This document shows positions 32,739 through 42,081 of a stretch of DNA of 58,863 nt, in pieces. Positions within the stretch are counted from its first letter, which is position 1. Each line of letters starts with the position of its first letter. The translations under genes and the position numbers were made by a program. Source of the DNA: Saprospiraceae bacterium (GTDB lineage: Bacteria > Bacteroidota > Bacteroidia > Chitinophagales > Saprospiraceae); NCBI GenBank assembly GCA_028285085.1, contig JANQQI010000077.1, positions 1 through 58,863 on the forward strand, in the 5' to 3' direction. The notes beneath the pieces were generated by a model, which was not told the DNA's origin, ran no database searches, and saw only the letters and a program-made list of their open reading frames with translations.

Positions 32739-33574
32739 TCACATTTTGTGAATACAACATTGTCACCATTCCATAAATCACCTTCGGGTAAGATATCTTC
32801 TCGACATTCAATATTCTTGAAATGTTGCTGTTGCAACATCACGGCGATATCATCTTGCGAGAAAAAGTGCGTCCAAAAACGATAATGATCCATAGCCCCG
32901 CCTTCTTCAATTATAGTATGCTGAAACAAAATGACTTTTTCTTTTTCGTAGAGGAAGGATTCTGATAAAGCTAAATAGGGAGTGGCTCTCCAAAATCCCG
33001 CTTCGTTGGCTTCCCAGGTTTTAGGAGTTAGTTTTTCGTTTAGATTCTGGTCTTTTAAAAGATCGAAAATGAAAACGCCCCCTTGCTTTAAAGCCAAAAA
33101 AACCTTTGCTAAGAGCTGTTCTCTTTCCGTTGGTGTCAGTACCCCCAAGTCCGTATAAATGAGTACGATTAAATCGTATTGTGCTTTCCCCAGATCAATA
33201 CTCAGATAATTGCCATTTTGATACGAGATGCTCAGCCCTTTTTCTTTTGCTGATTTGGTGGCATAATCAATCGAGTTTTCAGAAATATCTATCCCCATTA
33301 CTTGATGCCCCTGTTCTGCAAAAGCCTCCGTATAAAGGCCCGGGCCACAACCTAAATCTAGGATGCTCAACTTTTCGCTCGAATGACAGCTGTCTAAAAT
33401 CCACTTGGCCGTTTTTTCAATGGTCGTTTTCTTACGACTCGCAATGTCAACATCAGGATTGAGGTGGATTTTCAGTAATTGCTTAGAGATATAAGGATCC
33501 GTCCACATGAACGCAGTGCCTTTTTCGTAGAGAGGTGGTTTTGTGCTTTTTTTTAGGATTTGTTTGATGTGCAT
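32732..33574 (-). CDS. Class I SAM-dependent methyltransferase
   Basis: 280 residues, soluble. Motif I ILDLGCGPGLY at ~71-81, motif II GIDISENSIDYA, motif III-like QYDLIVLIYTDLGVL, then LKQGGVFIFDLL. The N-terminal extension (TDPYISKQLLKIHLNPD) is characteristic of a Bacteroidota/Firmicutes group of unknown substrate. Stands alone. Confidence 0.88.
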   Translation of the reverse strand: MHIKQILKKSTKPPLYEKGTAFMWTDPYISKQLLKIHLNPDVDIASRKKTTIEKTAKWILDSCHSSEKLSILDLGCGPGLYTEAFAEQGHQVMGIDISENSIDYATKSAKEKGLSISYQNGNYLSIDLGKAQYDLIVLIYTDLGVLTPTEREQLLAKVFLALKQGGVFIFDLLKDQNLNEKLTPKTWEANEAGFWRATPYLALSESFLYEKEKVILFQHTIIEEGGAMDHYRFWTHFFSQDDIAVMLQQQHFKNIECREDILPEGDLWNGDNVVFTKCEK

Positions 33575-33744
33575 TTGGGGGGGCTGTCTTTTTGTTGGGA
33601 AAGCTTGGTGTGTTGGACGAAGACTGGTGAAGTAATTTTGGTGCTTGGTATATGTGTGAATGTACGAAATTACGAAATGTTGGAGTGGTTTTATTTATTG
33701 TCCAGTGTTAGTTTGTTAGCTATTACCTTTGTTAATTATATTGT

Positions 33745-34854
33745 CTAATTTGTAATAATTGGCTTTATGATGCCTCCTATTAGTTCTCCAATTTGTCCAT
33801 AGTTAATTCTGACTTTTTGATTTTTAAGTTTACTAATTAATCTTCGAGTATTATTTTTATTCGACTTCCCTATTTCTATTAACTCAGGAAGACCAATTAA
33901 TAATTTCTCAGTTATGATATCCTTTTTTTCAATAGGGTAGATGCAAAAGAGTATATAGTTGCTTTCTAAGATGACTGGAAAAAATGTATAGTGTTCAGAG
34001 TTAAATATTGCTATATGCGATAAACCCAAAAGATAATCATGTTTAGAAATTTGTGAAGATGGAATATGGAAATCTTTTGGACTTCCCACTTTATCCAATT
34101 TTGTCGCATTGGATAATTTAGCCTCTAGCATTACGGTTAAGTAATTTGCTAATAACTTTGCAGGGCTATCATTGACACCTTTTGAGATTTCTTTTAATTT
34201 TTTCGTTGCATATTCCTTTAATCTGTAATCAATAACCCAACAAGCATAATCTTCAATTATATGAGCAAACCATACAGATTCTGATAACTCGTTTTGTGGG
34301 ATTAGGGTCCTTAAAAACCTATATATATTAGAAGCTAGATGGGTTTGTTCGCTAGATAAAATATCTATAATTTTTTCGTTTAACCATGCGTAAGATGTCT
34401 TGATGTTTAATATGATGAGTTCTTGAATAGACTTAATGTTAAATAAATTAGATTGGTCATGTATTAACAACTCAATTGAGTTGTATTTTCCTAGTATACT
34501 ATTAATGTCTATTTTGATTGGTTGAGGAATACTTAATTCTTGAGGGAGTTGTGGGAAAATAGCAATCAATAAAACTGATTCATCCATTACCTTTTCAGTA
34601 ACTGATATTTTATAATCGGTGTTATTTATTTTGATTTTTCCGTTAAATAGTTTCTCGACTTTGATTTTGTTATTTGCAACCCAATAGAGGGAACACTCAG
34701 TAAGTGTACTTTTAACTTGCGTTATAACAATTTGTTCAATGCATTCTGCTAAGTAATTGAGTTCTCCAATCTGTATGCTTTTAAATAGTAAATTGAGTTC
34801 TTTTACTAATTTTTGTGTAATAATTCCATGGATCTCAATTCTATTATTTTGCAT
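33745..34854 (-). CDS. Orphan AT-rich protein
   Basis: 369 residues, no signal peptide or clear TM segment. Ile/Leu/Asn/Lys-rich with long predicted helices (LYWVANNKIKVEKLFNGKIK is one strand-rich part, YACWVIDYRLKEYATKKLKE a helical one) and an end GQIGELIGGIIKPIITN. No family was recognised. The AT-rich composition and the decayed gene upstream suggest a recently acquired island. Confidence 0.65.
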   Translation of the reverse strand: MQNNRIEIHGIITQKLVKELNLLFKSIQIGELNYLAECIEQIVITQVKSTLTECSLYWVANNKIKVEKLFNGKIKINNTDYKISVTEKVMDESVLLIAIFPQLPQELSIPQPIKIDINSILGKYNSIELLIHDQSNLFNIKSIQELIILNIKTSYAWLNEKIIDILSSEQTHLASNIYRFLRTLIPQNELSESVWFAHIIEDYACWVIDYRLKEYATKKLKEISKGVNDSPAKLLANYLTVMLEAKLSNATKLDKVGSPKDFHIPSSQISKHDYLLGLSHIAIFNSEHYTFFPVILESNYILFCIYPIEKKDIITEKLLIGLPELIEIGKSNKNNTRRLISKLKNQKVRINYGQIGELIGGIIKPIITN

Positions 34855-35385
34855 AATTGTTTTGGTTAAGATGATTTTGTAAAATGCAAATTTGTGGAGA
34901 AAAATAATTAATTATTCGACTGATTACTTGTTTTTTAATCTTAATTACTGCTAATATCAGACAGACTGTTTACGGTAGGTGAGGGTTATCGGTGGCTATG
35001 CTTTGTTCCAGTTAGGTTTGTTTCTAGTTTTTGAAACATGGAAGATTTCTTTTGTTTGAATATATGGCTTTATGAAGCTACTTGTATTTGAAAGTTTAAT
35101 TCCGTGTTCCTTTAATGTTTTGGATCCATCTTTTACTCTAAATGTTTGTGTTTCGAAATTTTATTGGGCAAAATAGCCAACTAATATTGCTTTATCTATT
35201 TCGGAAATATCCTTTAGATCAGTGCTTAGTTATTCACCAAACGTTGCATTTAATCCTTCTGATTGTTTTTTCTGTTTTGGAATTAGCTATAGTAAGACCT
35301 CAGGTCTTTTCAAACCAGAATTAATCAGGACCAAGTCGTGCAGAGAGCTGAGCAGCTATGATAAGATAGAGACTATCGGCAGTAA
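34855..35385. other. 531-bp spacer with a decayed minus-strand gene
   Basis: Most of it is occupied by the stop-interrupted frame at 34996-35286. Plus-strand ORFs here are shadows. No promoter was identified. Confidence 0.5.
34996..35286 (-). pseudogene. Pseudogene with two in-frame TAA codons
   Basis: One frame stays protein-like for 97 codons across TAA codons at 35230-35232 and 35161-35163 and ends at TAG 34996-34998. Segments read IPKQKKQSEGLNATFGE, LSTDLKDISEIDKAILVGYF, NFETQTFRVKDGSKTLKEHG and IKLSNTSSFIKPYIQTKEIF. The constant frame points to nonsense mutations without indels. Family unknown; it lies directly upstream of the orphan gene at 33745 and may once have shared its operon. 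Confidence 0.45.
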
Positions 35386-36474
35386 CTATTCAATAATTTT
35401 ATTCGCTTTCAACCATGCGGCCATGGTGTCGTAATAATGATCACAAGCTTGCCAATTTAAGGCCGACAAATCTTCCTGCCAGCCGCAGGTGATGCACTTC
35501 TGCAAATTATGGTTGCAGTGGTCGAATACCTTTATGGTTAGTTTTGAGTTGGGGTTGGTAGCTATCGTTGTTTCGTATAACTTTTTCGTTTTGCGCCAAT
35601 CTACTTGTGAATCATTCGCTCCAAATAATGCCAAAACCGGGCAATCGATATTGGACAATATTTTGTCAAAATGAGCTAAGTAGACCCATAGACCACTTTT
35701 GGCATCGTAGTAGCCTTTGCTGGTATAGAGTTGCTGATTTTGTAAGTATTCTTTTCGACCCGCTTCAGTAATTTTGGAGGCATTGGTGTATCCGAATAAT
35801 CTTTGACAAGTACTATCCTGTGTTAAGGGCTGAATGGCGCTTAAATAATCTTCGTATTGACCTTGCGTACTAAAAATTTTGTGTCCCTGCATCCAGGCAT
35901 TGTATAGTTTATTTGCTTCTTCCTCTTCTTTTCCGGCAATGATCAAATTCGATTTCAGGAGATAACCAAAGTTTTCTTTATCATCAGTTCCACTGACGGA
36001 AACCCAAAAGTCAATTGGAAATTGCTCGTTGATCAATGGGACAATCCAACCGGCTCGACTTATTCCCCAAAATCCGATTTTTTCCGAGCCGGCAATTTTC
36101 AACTTTTTGATTTCCCGGATGGCGGCCATGGCCTCATCAGCTGAGTTTTCCACGGGTTGTTGTGCATTGAATTCACCGTCGCTCTTCCCACAGCCCATCT
36201 TATCCCAGAAACATACCGTTAATCCAGATGCGACTAATTTATTCCTGAGGGTAGAGAACCATTTGCCTTCCACAAAATCGGTTTTACCGTATCCGGGGAT
36301 GATGATGATAATTGCTTTGGACTTTTGGTGCTGTGGTTTTTCAATTAATCCCCTTAAGGTCTTTTTCTCGAATTGAAATTCGAAGGGCTCTGACAGTGTT
36401 TGACTGAATGTTTTTGGAATGACGAATAGTGAGGTGATTATTAGAATGAAGGTAAGAGCTATTAATTTTCTCAT
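35386..36474 (-). CDS. Secreted alpha/beta hydrolase (serine aminopeptidase-like)
   Basis: 362 residues, signal peptide at ~1-25. Alpha/beta hydrolase core with oxyanion strand IIIIIPGYGKTD, nucleophile Ser139 in FWGISRAGW, a candidate acid Asp in ALFGANDSQVDW and a His in FDHCNHNLQK. Similar to hydrolase_4/DLH-like esterases. Cys-rich end (CITCGWQEDL). The substrate is unknown. Confidence 0.85.
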   Translation of the reverse strand: MRKLIALTFILIITSLFVIPKTFSQTLSEPFEFQFEKKTLRGLIEKPQHQKSKAIIIIIPGYGKTDFVEGKWFSTLRNKLVASGLTVCFWDKMGCGKSDGEFNAQQPVENSADEAMAAIREIKKLKIAGSEKIGFWGISRAGWIVPLINEQFPIDFWVSVSGTDDKENFGYLLKSNLIIAGKEEEEANKLYNAWMQGHKIFSTQGQYEDYLSAIQPLTQDSTCQRLFGYTNASKITEAGRKEYLQNQQLYTSKGYYDAKSGLWVYLAHFDKILSNIDCPVLALFGANDSQVDWRKTKKLYETTIATNPNSKLTIKVFDHCNHNLQKCITCGWQEDLSALNWQACDHYYDTMAAWLKANKIIE

Positions 36475-36600
36475 TGGGATCCTACTATTTTTGTAATTGC
36501 TGTTAATGATTTACGGTAGAATTAGTCAGCATTTTTATAGCTGCATTGAGAATGAAATATTTAATTTGTAGAAATTCAATATTAAAAAGAACGAATTATT

Positions 36601-37179
36601 TTAATCCGTCGATTGATGACCTTTGACTCTCCAAAATTCTTCGTTCCAATTTAAATATAGTTTGTCATATAATGCTTTGACCGGCGGTTCAATCAATATC
36701 ACTCCTCTTAAAAAATGAAAGATATCGTCGCCCATTTTTAGAAACAATTCGTCTTTATCAATATCTAATAAAACGATATGATCTAAATTTTCCTTACCGT
36801 ATCCGACATTAATAATCATGTCATTGGATAGTTTTATTATCGGAAATAATTCTTCTTGCTTTAGATTAAATTCGCTATAGTTATTGAATCCTTGGATAGA
36901 CGTCTTTAAATCCATGAAGTATTCGAAAGTGGGCAGCTTATTTTTATCAAAATCATACCGCATTCCGCCCGGGAGACGAGATAGTTTATTGAATTTTGGA
37001 TTTAGAAAATATAGTGGATAGGTGCTGAAATATGAAGTAATATCAAAAGTTGTATAAAACAACTTATAGATTGGGGGCAAACTGATTTGCATCAATTCCT
37101 CAAATTCCTCTAACTCATGCGAAATATCTTCATTGAATCCTCTGACCTTCGTCTGATTTAAAAAGTTTACTTCTTTCAT
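36601..37179 (-). CDS. SUKH (SMI1/KNR4)-like family protein
   Basis: 192 residues, soluble. The N-terminal part has the SUKH pattern: an amphipathic helix (ISHELEEFEELMQISLPPIY) followed by KLFYTTFDI, as in SMI1/KNR4 relatives, and later GYGKENLDHIVLLDID. Many bacterial SUKH proteins are immunity proteins against polymorphic nuclease toxins. No cognate toxin is visible nearby; it sits 22 bp downstream of the S9 peptidase, which does not look like a toxin. Confidence 0.6.
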   Translation of the reverse strand: MKEVNFLNQTKVRGFNEDISHELEEFEELMQISLPPIYKLFYTTFDITSYFSTYPLYFLNPKFNKLSRLPGGMRYDFDKNKLPTFEYFMDLKTSIQGFNNYSEFNLKQEELFPIIKLSNDMIINVGYGKENLDHIVLLDIDKDELFLKMGDDIFHFLRGVILIEPPVKALYDKLYLNWNEEFWRVKGHQSTD

Positions 37180-37201
37180 GCATTAGTGAGTTTAGTCTTA
37201 T

Positions 37202-40075
37202 TTATTTCCACTTCGGCAATTTACTTTTTCCTTTCTCATCCTTGGCTTCTTTGTCAGGTACGTATGGCAGCTCTTCGGTCATCCATGGTTTCGCTTCTTT
37301 GCCTTTGAGATGATGATCAAAGAATTCTAGTAATCTCCGCTGAAAGTCAAGTCGGTTTGGCTCTTTTCGCAAGCCGTGTCCTTCACCTCGATACGAAAGG
37401 AAGACCACAGGTTTTTTCAGATAACGCAATAGATTATAGTAGCCGAAAGAATGCTCCCATTGCACGATTTTATCCTCGGTGCCGTGATACAGCAAAAGCG
37501 GGGTGTTCATATTTTGGGCATTGAAAACCGGTGACTCGCGGATGTACATTTCGGTATTGCTCGTCGGGTCGGCACCTAATCGACCTTGCGACGTCATATA
37601 ATAGTCCTGCTCGTTGCTGCCGTCTCGTACAATATCTACCGTGAAACCCTGCACAAGATTACTCACGCCCGCGCCCGCTGTAATGGCGGCAAATTTGTTA
37701 TCCTGCGTGGCTACATACATGCCCGTGTGTCCACCAAAGCTAAAGCCGTTGTACCCAATGCGATCTTCATCTACGTAGCCCAACTCGATGACCTTTTCAA
37801 TGGCAGCGTTGATGCTTTCGTGCATATCCGAATGTGGTGTGCCTACATTGAAATGAATATCCGGCTCCAGGAAAAGATAGCCGTTCGATACGTAAAACAT
37901 CGCAGAGGTCGTACTTCCCACGCGTGGCGAGCTATAGAAATAGCGTAAATAAGTCAGCTTTTCGTAGGAATAGACAATCATCGGTAGCTTCTCACCTTCC
38001 TGATAATTCTCCGGGATGGTTAAGGTGGCCTGCAAGGCTACACCATCGTCATTTGTGTAGTCAATCAAGATGCTCTTACCCCAGATATATTTTTCCTGTT
38101 GTGGATTGGTATTGGTCAGCTTCTTGGGATTTGAGAAATTCGTATCGGTCAGGTACGTCTCAAAGAAGTCCTCGACATTTCCTTTTCTAAAAAGCAGAGC
38201 ATCGGAATTCTTGGCTTTGAAAACCTGATTGGGATACCAGCCGGAATAGTAAAAGGCCGGCTCAAAAACCACCTTGCTCACTTCACCGTTTTTTAATTTA
38301 TAAAAACCACGATACTTGGTTTTTTTATCAAAGGCAATCAAAAAGTTGGATTTGGATAAGTCTAAATAGCGTTCTTCTGGTTCTGACTCATTGAACCGCT
38401 CTTGATCTTCCCAGCGGAAACGAATGGGAGCATCCTGTCTTGCAGGTTGAGTGAGGTTTTGTGCTTCTGAGCTTCCATCTGTGGGTAACAGCCATAGATC
38501 CAATTTATGGTTGACCATCACCACATTTTTATCTTTTACCCAACCAACAAAGCCATAATTTTTTACCCAGCCCCATTTATCATATTCGTCATCAACAAAG
38601 GAGACAGGAAGGTCTTTTGTAATATTTTTTTTCGTGTCTTTGGCTATATCATAGAGCCAGTAATCTTTTTCATCCCACAGAATGGCCTTGGTGCCATCGG
38701 GGGACATTTGAACTTGATTGCCAAAGCGAGAGCGATAACCTTGTTCGATGAGTTGCTTCTCACCGGTTTTAAGATTGATGCGGTAGAGGTCGTGCTGGTT
38801 CACGTTCCAGTCTGAGAGGTAAGCCCTGTTGTCCGTGCCAATGGCCCATTCATCTGTGCCCTCACTGTGGATATAATTCTGCATGTCCTCGCCGGTCAGC
38901 GGGACTATTTTTTTACTGTTGCGAAAAAAGATCGCTCGGTAGGTTTTATTTTTATCCTTTTCGGCATCCAGGATACGCTCGGACAAGAGTTTTTTATCTT
39001 TCCAATGCCACACTTGGACAGTTGGCGCTTCTTCCGCTTTATCGTTTTTGCCTGCCTCATCCTCCTCCATTTTTTTGAGCTTCACAAAAAGCCTATTGCC
39101 ATCCTTGCTCCAGACAAGGTCTAATCTATTATTTCCGGGTTCTACCGCAAAACCTCGATCGTCGGGCATATCTTTGATGTCCGTTACTGGATATTCTACT
39201 AATTCCGCATTCCCGGAGTCAATGTTTTTCGTGACGACGATGCTGACACTACTGTAGTCTGTTGCCTTTCCTTTTTTGTTGTACTTATAAGCAGCGAGTG
39301 CATTTTTACTGCTATCCCAAGCCAGATTGGAGAAAATGAAATTGCCGGTAGTTAACGTTCGGGTCGTTCGATTTTGTGGGTGATATAAGTAAATACCATT
39401 ACCGCGCTTGTCTTCACTATTGATGGTGTAGGCAATATATTCTGATTTTTTGTCAACCAGATATTCGCCCACGTTACCGATAAAATGTTCGGTGTTGCGA
39501 TCAAGGTCATAAATATGCAGGTTGTTGTCCTTCTCTGAAATAAAAAGCGCCTTATCCTCAGGAAATGTGTAGTTCGCATCGCTCTCGTACCTTAGGGTGA
39601 GGTCTGTCGCGAGTAGTTTGAGTTCAATGAAGGTCGTATCCTTTTTCTTATCGCTTTTATCATCTGATTCCTTGACGATTTTGTAGGCGATCCACTTGGA
39701 ATCATTGGAAAACATAGGCTGACTGGCATCTGGAATCTCATGCTTTAGCCCCTCTTTTACGCTGTGGATGTACAGCACATCCGTTTTATTATTGTCGATA
39801 TAATAGGTCTCGCTGGTCTCATCGATTAGCTTTTGCAAGACCGTATCCTGCTTCGATTCCGACTTGTCCTGCAGTCTGTAAAGGGTCGCGTACCACTGTC
39901 CATCATTGGATAACTCCACTGAACTCCTACGCCACAGTCGGGCATCATTAAACGACAATGGTTGCTTGGTCGTTTGGGCCAGCAGCTGATGACTTCCCAA
40001 TATGTTTAATGCGATGATGGTTAAGAGAACCGAAAGTTTCAAAAAAGTGGGCTCAATATTTTTCAGATCATTCAT
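37202..40075 (-). CDS. S9 family prolyl oligopeptidase-type peptidase
   Basis: About 957 residues from ATG at 40075; the frame extends to an ATG at 40186 but that start precedes a poor N-terminus, whereas MNDLKNIEPTFLKLSVLL gives a proper signal peptide ending LLAQ. An N-terminal beta-propeller part (~60-700) is followed by the hydrolase domain with nucleophile in NGFSFGGH, Asp in YHGTEDKIVQW and His in GEGHGLRKE. This is an exported dipeptidyl/oligopeptidase that trims peptides in the periplasm or outside. Confidence 0.9.
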   Translation of the reverse strand: MNDLKNIEPTFLKLSVLLTIIALNILGSHQLLAQTTKQPLSFNDARLWRRSSVELSNDGQWYATLYRLQDKSESKQDTVLQKLIDETSETYYIDNNKTDVLYIHSVKEGLKHEIPDASQPMFSNDSKWIAYKIVKESDDKSDKKKDTTFIELKLLATDLTLRYESDANYTFPEDKALFISEKDNNLHIYDLDRNTEHFIGNVGEYLVDKKSEYIAYTINSEDKRGNGIYLYHPQNRTTRTLTTGNFIFSNLAWDSSKNALAAYKYNKKGKATDYSSVSIVVTKNIDSGNAELVEYPVTDIKDMPDDRGFAVEPGNNRLDLVWSKDGNRLFVKLKKMEEDEAGKNDKAEEAPTVQVWHWKDKKLLSERILDAEKDKNKTYRAIFFRNSKKIVPLTGEDMQNYIHSEGTDEWAIGTDNRAYLSDWNVNQHDLYRINLKTGEKQLIEQGYRSRFGNQVQMSPDGTKAILWDEKDYWLYDIAKDTKKNITKDLPVSFVDDEYDKWGWVKNYGFVGWVKDKNVVMVNHKLDLWLLPTDGSSEAQNLTQPARQDAPIRFRWEDQERFNESEPEERYLDLSKSNFLIAFDKKTKYRGFYKLKNGEVSKVVFEPAFYYSGWYPNQVFKAKNSDALLFRKGNVEDFFETYLTDTNFSNPKKLTNTNPQQEKYIWGKSILIDYTNDDGVALQATLTIPENYQEGEKLPMIVYSYEKLTYLRYFYSSPRVGSTTSAMFYVSNGYLFLEPDIHFNVGTPHSDMHESINAAIEKVIELGYVDEDRIGYNGFSFGGHTGMYVATQDNKFAAITAGAGVSNLVQGFTVDIVRDGSNEQDYYMTSQGRLGADPTSNTEMYIRESPVFNAQNMNTPLLLYHGTEDKIVQWEHSFGYYNLLRYLKKPVVFLSYRGEGHGLRKEPNRLDFQRRLLEFFDHHLKGKEAKPWMTEELPYVPDKEAKDEKGKSKLPKWK

Positions 40076-40307
40076 GTTTTTCCTGTTTTTAGTTATAGTC
40101 GGCTGCTGGATACTTACTACATTATGGTTTAATGCTGCCTTTCCAAAGATAAGCACAAACCACAGATAAATGATCGAAAAGTACAACTCCTTTACTCTAT
40201 AATAAGTCTAACTAAGCAGGCTTTTCTTGGGTTGGCTAGAGGTGTTTTTTGGAGAGAGTAATGAGAGTGTTTAATTTAGAAAGGAAAGCTTAGTACATGT
40301 GTACATT

Positions 40308-40976
40308 CTACATTTTGTTAGTGGCTATTTTTTCTTCTTCTATTTGTTGCCAAGTCATTAATACGCCTTTGTTAAAACTATTCTTTATTGAATACTTTAG
40401 TTGTAAAATTGAGCGACTTGAAAAGATGAAAAATATAATCATGAAAATTCTAATTGGGATATTATTTTTTGAAAAGAATAGAAGAGGAAAATTTATAAGT
40501 GAAAAAGTGATGAGACCTAAGAAGACCATTTCACATAATCGAATTTCAGCTAACATCTTTAAAAGCCGATATCCTTCACTTGGTAATTTTACCCTTACAA
40601 TTGAGAGTAGTTTCCACGGTTCAGGAATGTCTTTGAATTTAGTTTTAATAACTTCTTTCTCTAGAAAATATCTTTCTGAATCTATAGTCTCTTGCTTTAT
40701 GAAAAAGATAGTTCTAAAAAACTTTCGTTCCGACAACCATTCTGATGGAATCTTTAAAATTAGTGATACTAGATAAGAAAATACGACGATACCCAGTGTT
40801 GACCATAAGTTTAAGTAGTTGCTTATGTTAAAGTCTTTACTTCCTAAAAAAGAAATTACTGAACTTTCAAGTTCTTTATTAAAGAGTATAATTGTTAAAC
40901 ATGCGAATGCTAAAATGCAAATTGCAGGTATGATTCTAGCTATTAAGTCATAGAATATTTGAGGAATTACATTCAT
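40308..40976 (-). CDS. Four-TM membrane protein of unknown function
   Basis: 222 residues. Hydrophobic segments at about 13-31, 54-73, 152-169 and 175-192. The N-terminus IFYDLIARIIPAICILAF resembles a recurrent 'DLIxRIIPG' start seen in small membrane proteins of mobile and defence-linked loci. Middle part is Lys/Glu-rich and cytoplasmic (ERYFLEKEVIKTKFKDIPEP). It lies 72 bp downstream of the ADP-ribosylglycohydrolase gene on the same strand. A functional link to it is conjecture. Confidence 0.6.
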   Translation of the reverse strand: MNVIPQIFYDLIARIIPAICILAFACLTIILFNKELESSVISFLGSKDFNISNYLNLWSTLGIVVFSYLVSLILKIPSEWLSERKFFRTIFFIKQETIDSERYFLEKEVIKTKFKDIPEPWKLLSIVRVKLPSEGYRLLKMLAEIRLCEMVFLGLITFSLINFPLLFFSKNNIPIRIFMIIFFIFSSRSILQLKYSIKNSFNKGVLMTWQQIEEEKIATNKM

Positions 40977-41048
40977 TCAATTAGCTGTTTTTAAAATTTC
41001 GTTAGATTACTAATTCTGAAACCAACACCATCTTTTCCTACCTGGTTC

Positions 41049-41942
41049 TTATTTTTTATAATTCTCTATCACTTTCTCGATCCAGCTATATTCTCTTAAC
41101 TCTTTCAGTTTTTCCATCAAACTTTCGGGAATATTTTCTGCGCCCAATAATGTCCCTGATATTTGACCTGATATTGAACAGTTGGTATCTGTGTCTCCTC
41201 CAAATTTAATAATTCTATTATACATTTCCTCTAATCCAATTTCTGTTACTCTATTTGCCATCGCTATTGATAAAGGAACTGAATCAACCACATATCCACT
41301 TGTTCCATGTTTTCCGATCTTATCTATATTTGCCCCTAATTTATTCAACTCTATTAATCGATCTCTTACTCTGGTATCGGGAATCTGATCTATTATTATT
41401 TCCAGTAGATTTTCGCTTCCCGTCCATCTGCCTTCCAGAACCATTCTAATAGAAAGAACTACACTTAAGGCTCCAATGTACGCTTCTTCATTATGGTGAG
41501 TTATTGAACAAATTTCTCGTATTCTTGACCTTTTTATGCCGCTATAAAATGCTATTGGTGCTATTCTCATTGCGGCTCCATTCCCTGCTGCATATTCCCC
41601 TCTTCGACCAACTTGGCTCCAATGACCTCCTAGTTCCAACTCGCGCATAGCCTTCAATGTACTTGATCCAACTCCTACTAATTGTCTTGTTTTATAGAAC
41701 GCTAAAAATCTGTTGGCTAATAATTCTGGGTCTCCTGCTTTGTCTTCTGCCAATACTTCACTTGTGATGAGGGTTAATTGAGTATCATCGGTAATTTGCC
41801 ATTTCGGGATTGGCTTCTCAGGCTTTCCAAATGGATGAAACAATTCAGTGTCTTCTTTTAATGCATTTTCATAACCACTTCCATAAGCATCGCCTATTGC
41901 TCCTCCTAAAATGCATCCTGCAAATTGATCTGAGTTTGACAT
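41049..41942 (-). CDS. ADP-ribosylglycohydrolase family protein (DraG-like)
   Basis: 297 residues, all-alpha ARH fold. Metal-binding motifs TDDTQ at 51-55 and GGDTDTN at 249-255 (Asp250 and Asp252), with the start CILGGAIGDAYG. These enzymes remove ADP-ribose from proteins or nucleic acids, reversing ADP-ribosylation. No ADP-ribosyltransferase is seen nearby; it may serve as an antitoxin-like guard or act in a general role. Confidence 0.92.
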   Translation of the reverse strand: MSNSDQFAGCILGGAIGDAYGSGYENALKEDTELFHPFGKPEKPIPKWQITDDTQLTLITSEVLAEDKAGDPELLANRFLAFYKTRQLVGVGSSTLKAMRELELGGHWSQVGRRGEYAAGNGAAMRIAPIAFYSGIKRSRIREICSITHHNEEAYIGALSVVLSIRMVLEGRWTGSENLLEIIIDQIPDTRVRDRLIELNKLGANIDKIGKHGTSGYVVDSVPLSIAMANRVTEIGLEEMYNRIIKFGGDTDTNCSISGQISGTLLGAENIPESLMEKLKELREYSWIEKVIENYKK

Positions 41943-41980
41943 TATGCGGGCTTGGATTTTTTAATTAAGTAGAACGCTTT

Positions 41981-42025
41981 GGCTAAACGCAATAGCGGCG
42001 CATAGCCGCTATTGCTGTTTTAGCC
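41981..42025. repeat. Large interrupted hairpin between bestrophin and ADP-ribosylglycohydrolase genes
   Basis: Inner perfect 11-bp stem GCAATAGCGGC / GCCGCTATTGC with loop GCATA (41989-42015), and outer arms GGCTAAA / TTTAGCC (41981-41987, 42019-42025). No strong T-tract follows on either strand, so it may be a REP-like element or a weak terminator of the bestrophin gene. Confidence 0.65.
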
Positions 42026-42081
42026 TTTGCTCTGTACTCGCTTTTCTTCATTCTTTTCAATAAATTCAACTGCTCCTTAAA

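Noticed and set aside
35142-35434. Two plus-strand ORFs of 60-70 codons in the spacer upstream of the hydrolase gene.
   Set aside because: They are antisense to the better-supported stop-interrupted frame at 34996-35286 and have hydrophobic, low-complexity composition.
37586-37948. A 120-codon plus-strand ORF inside the S9 peptidase gene.
   Set aside because: It is antisense to the catalytic domain of the peptidase and has no own features.
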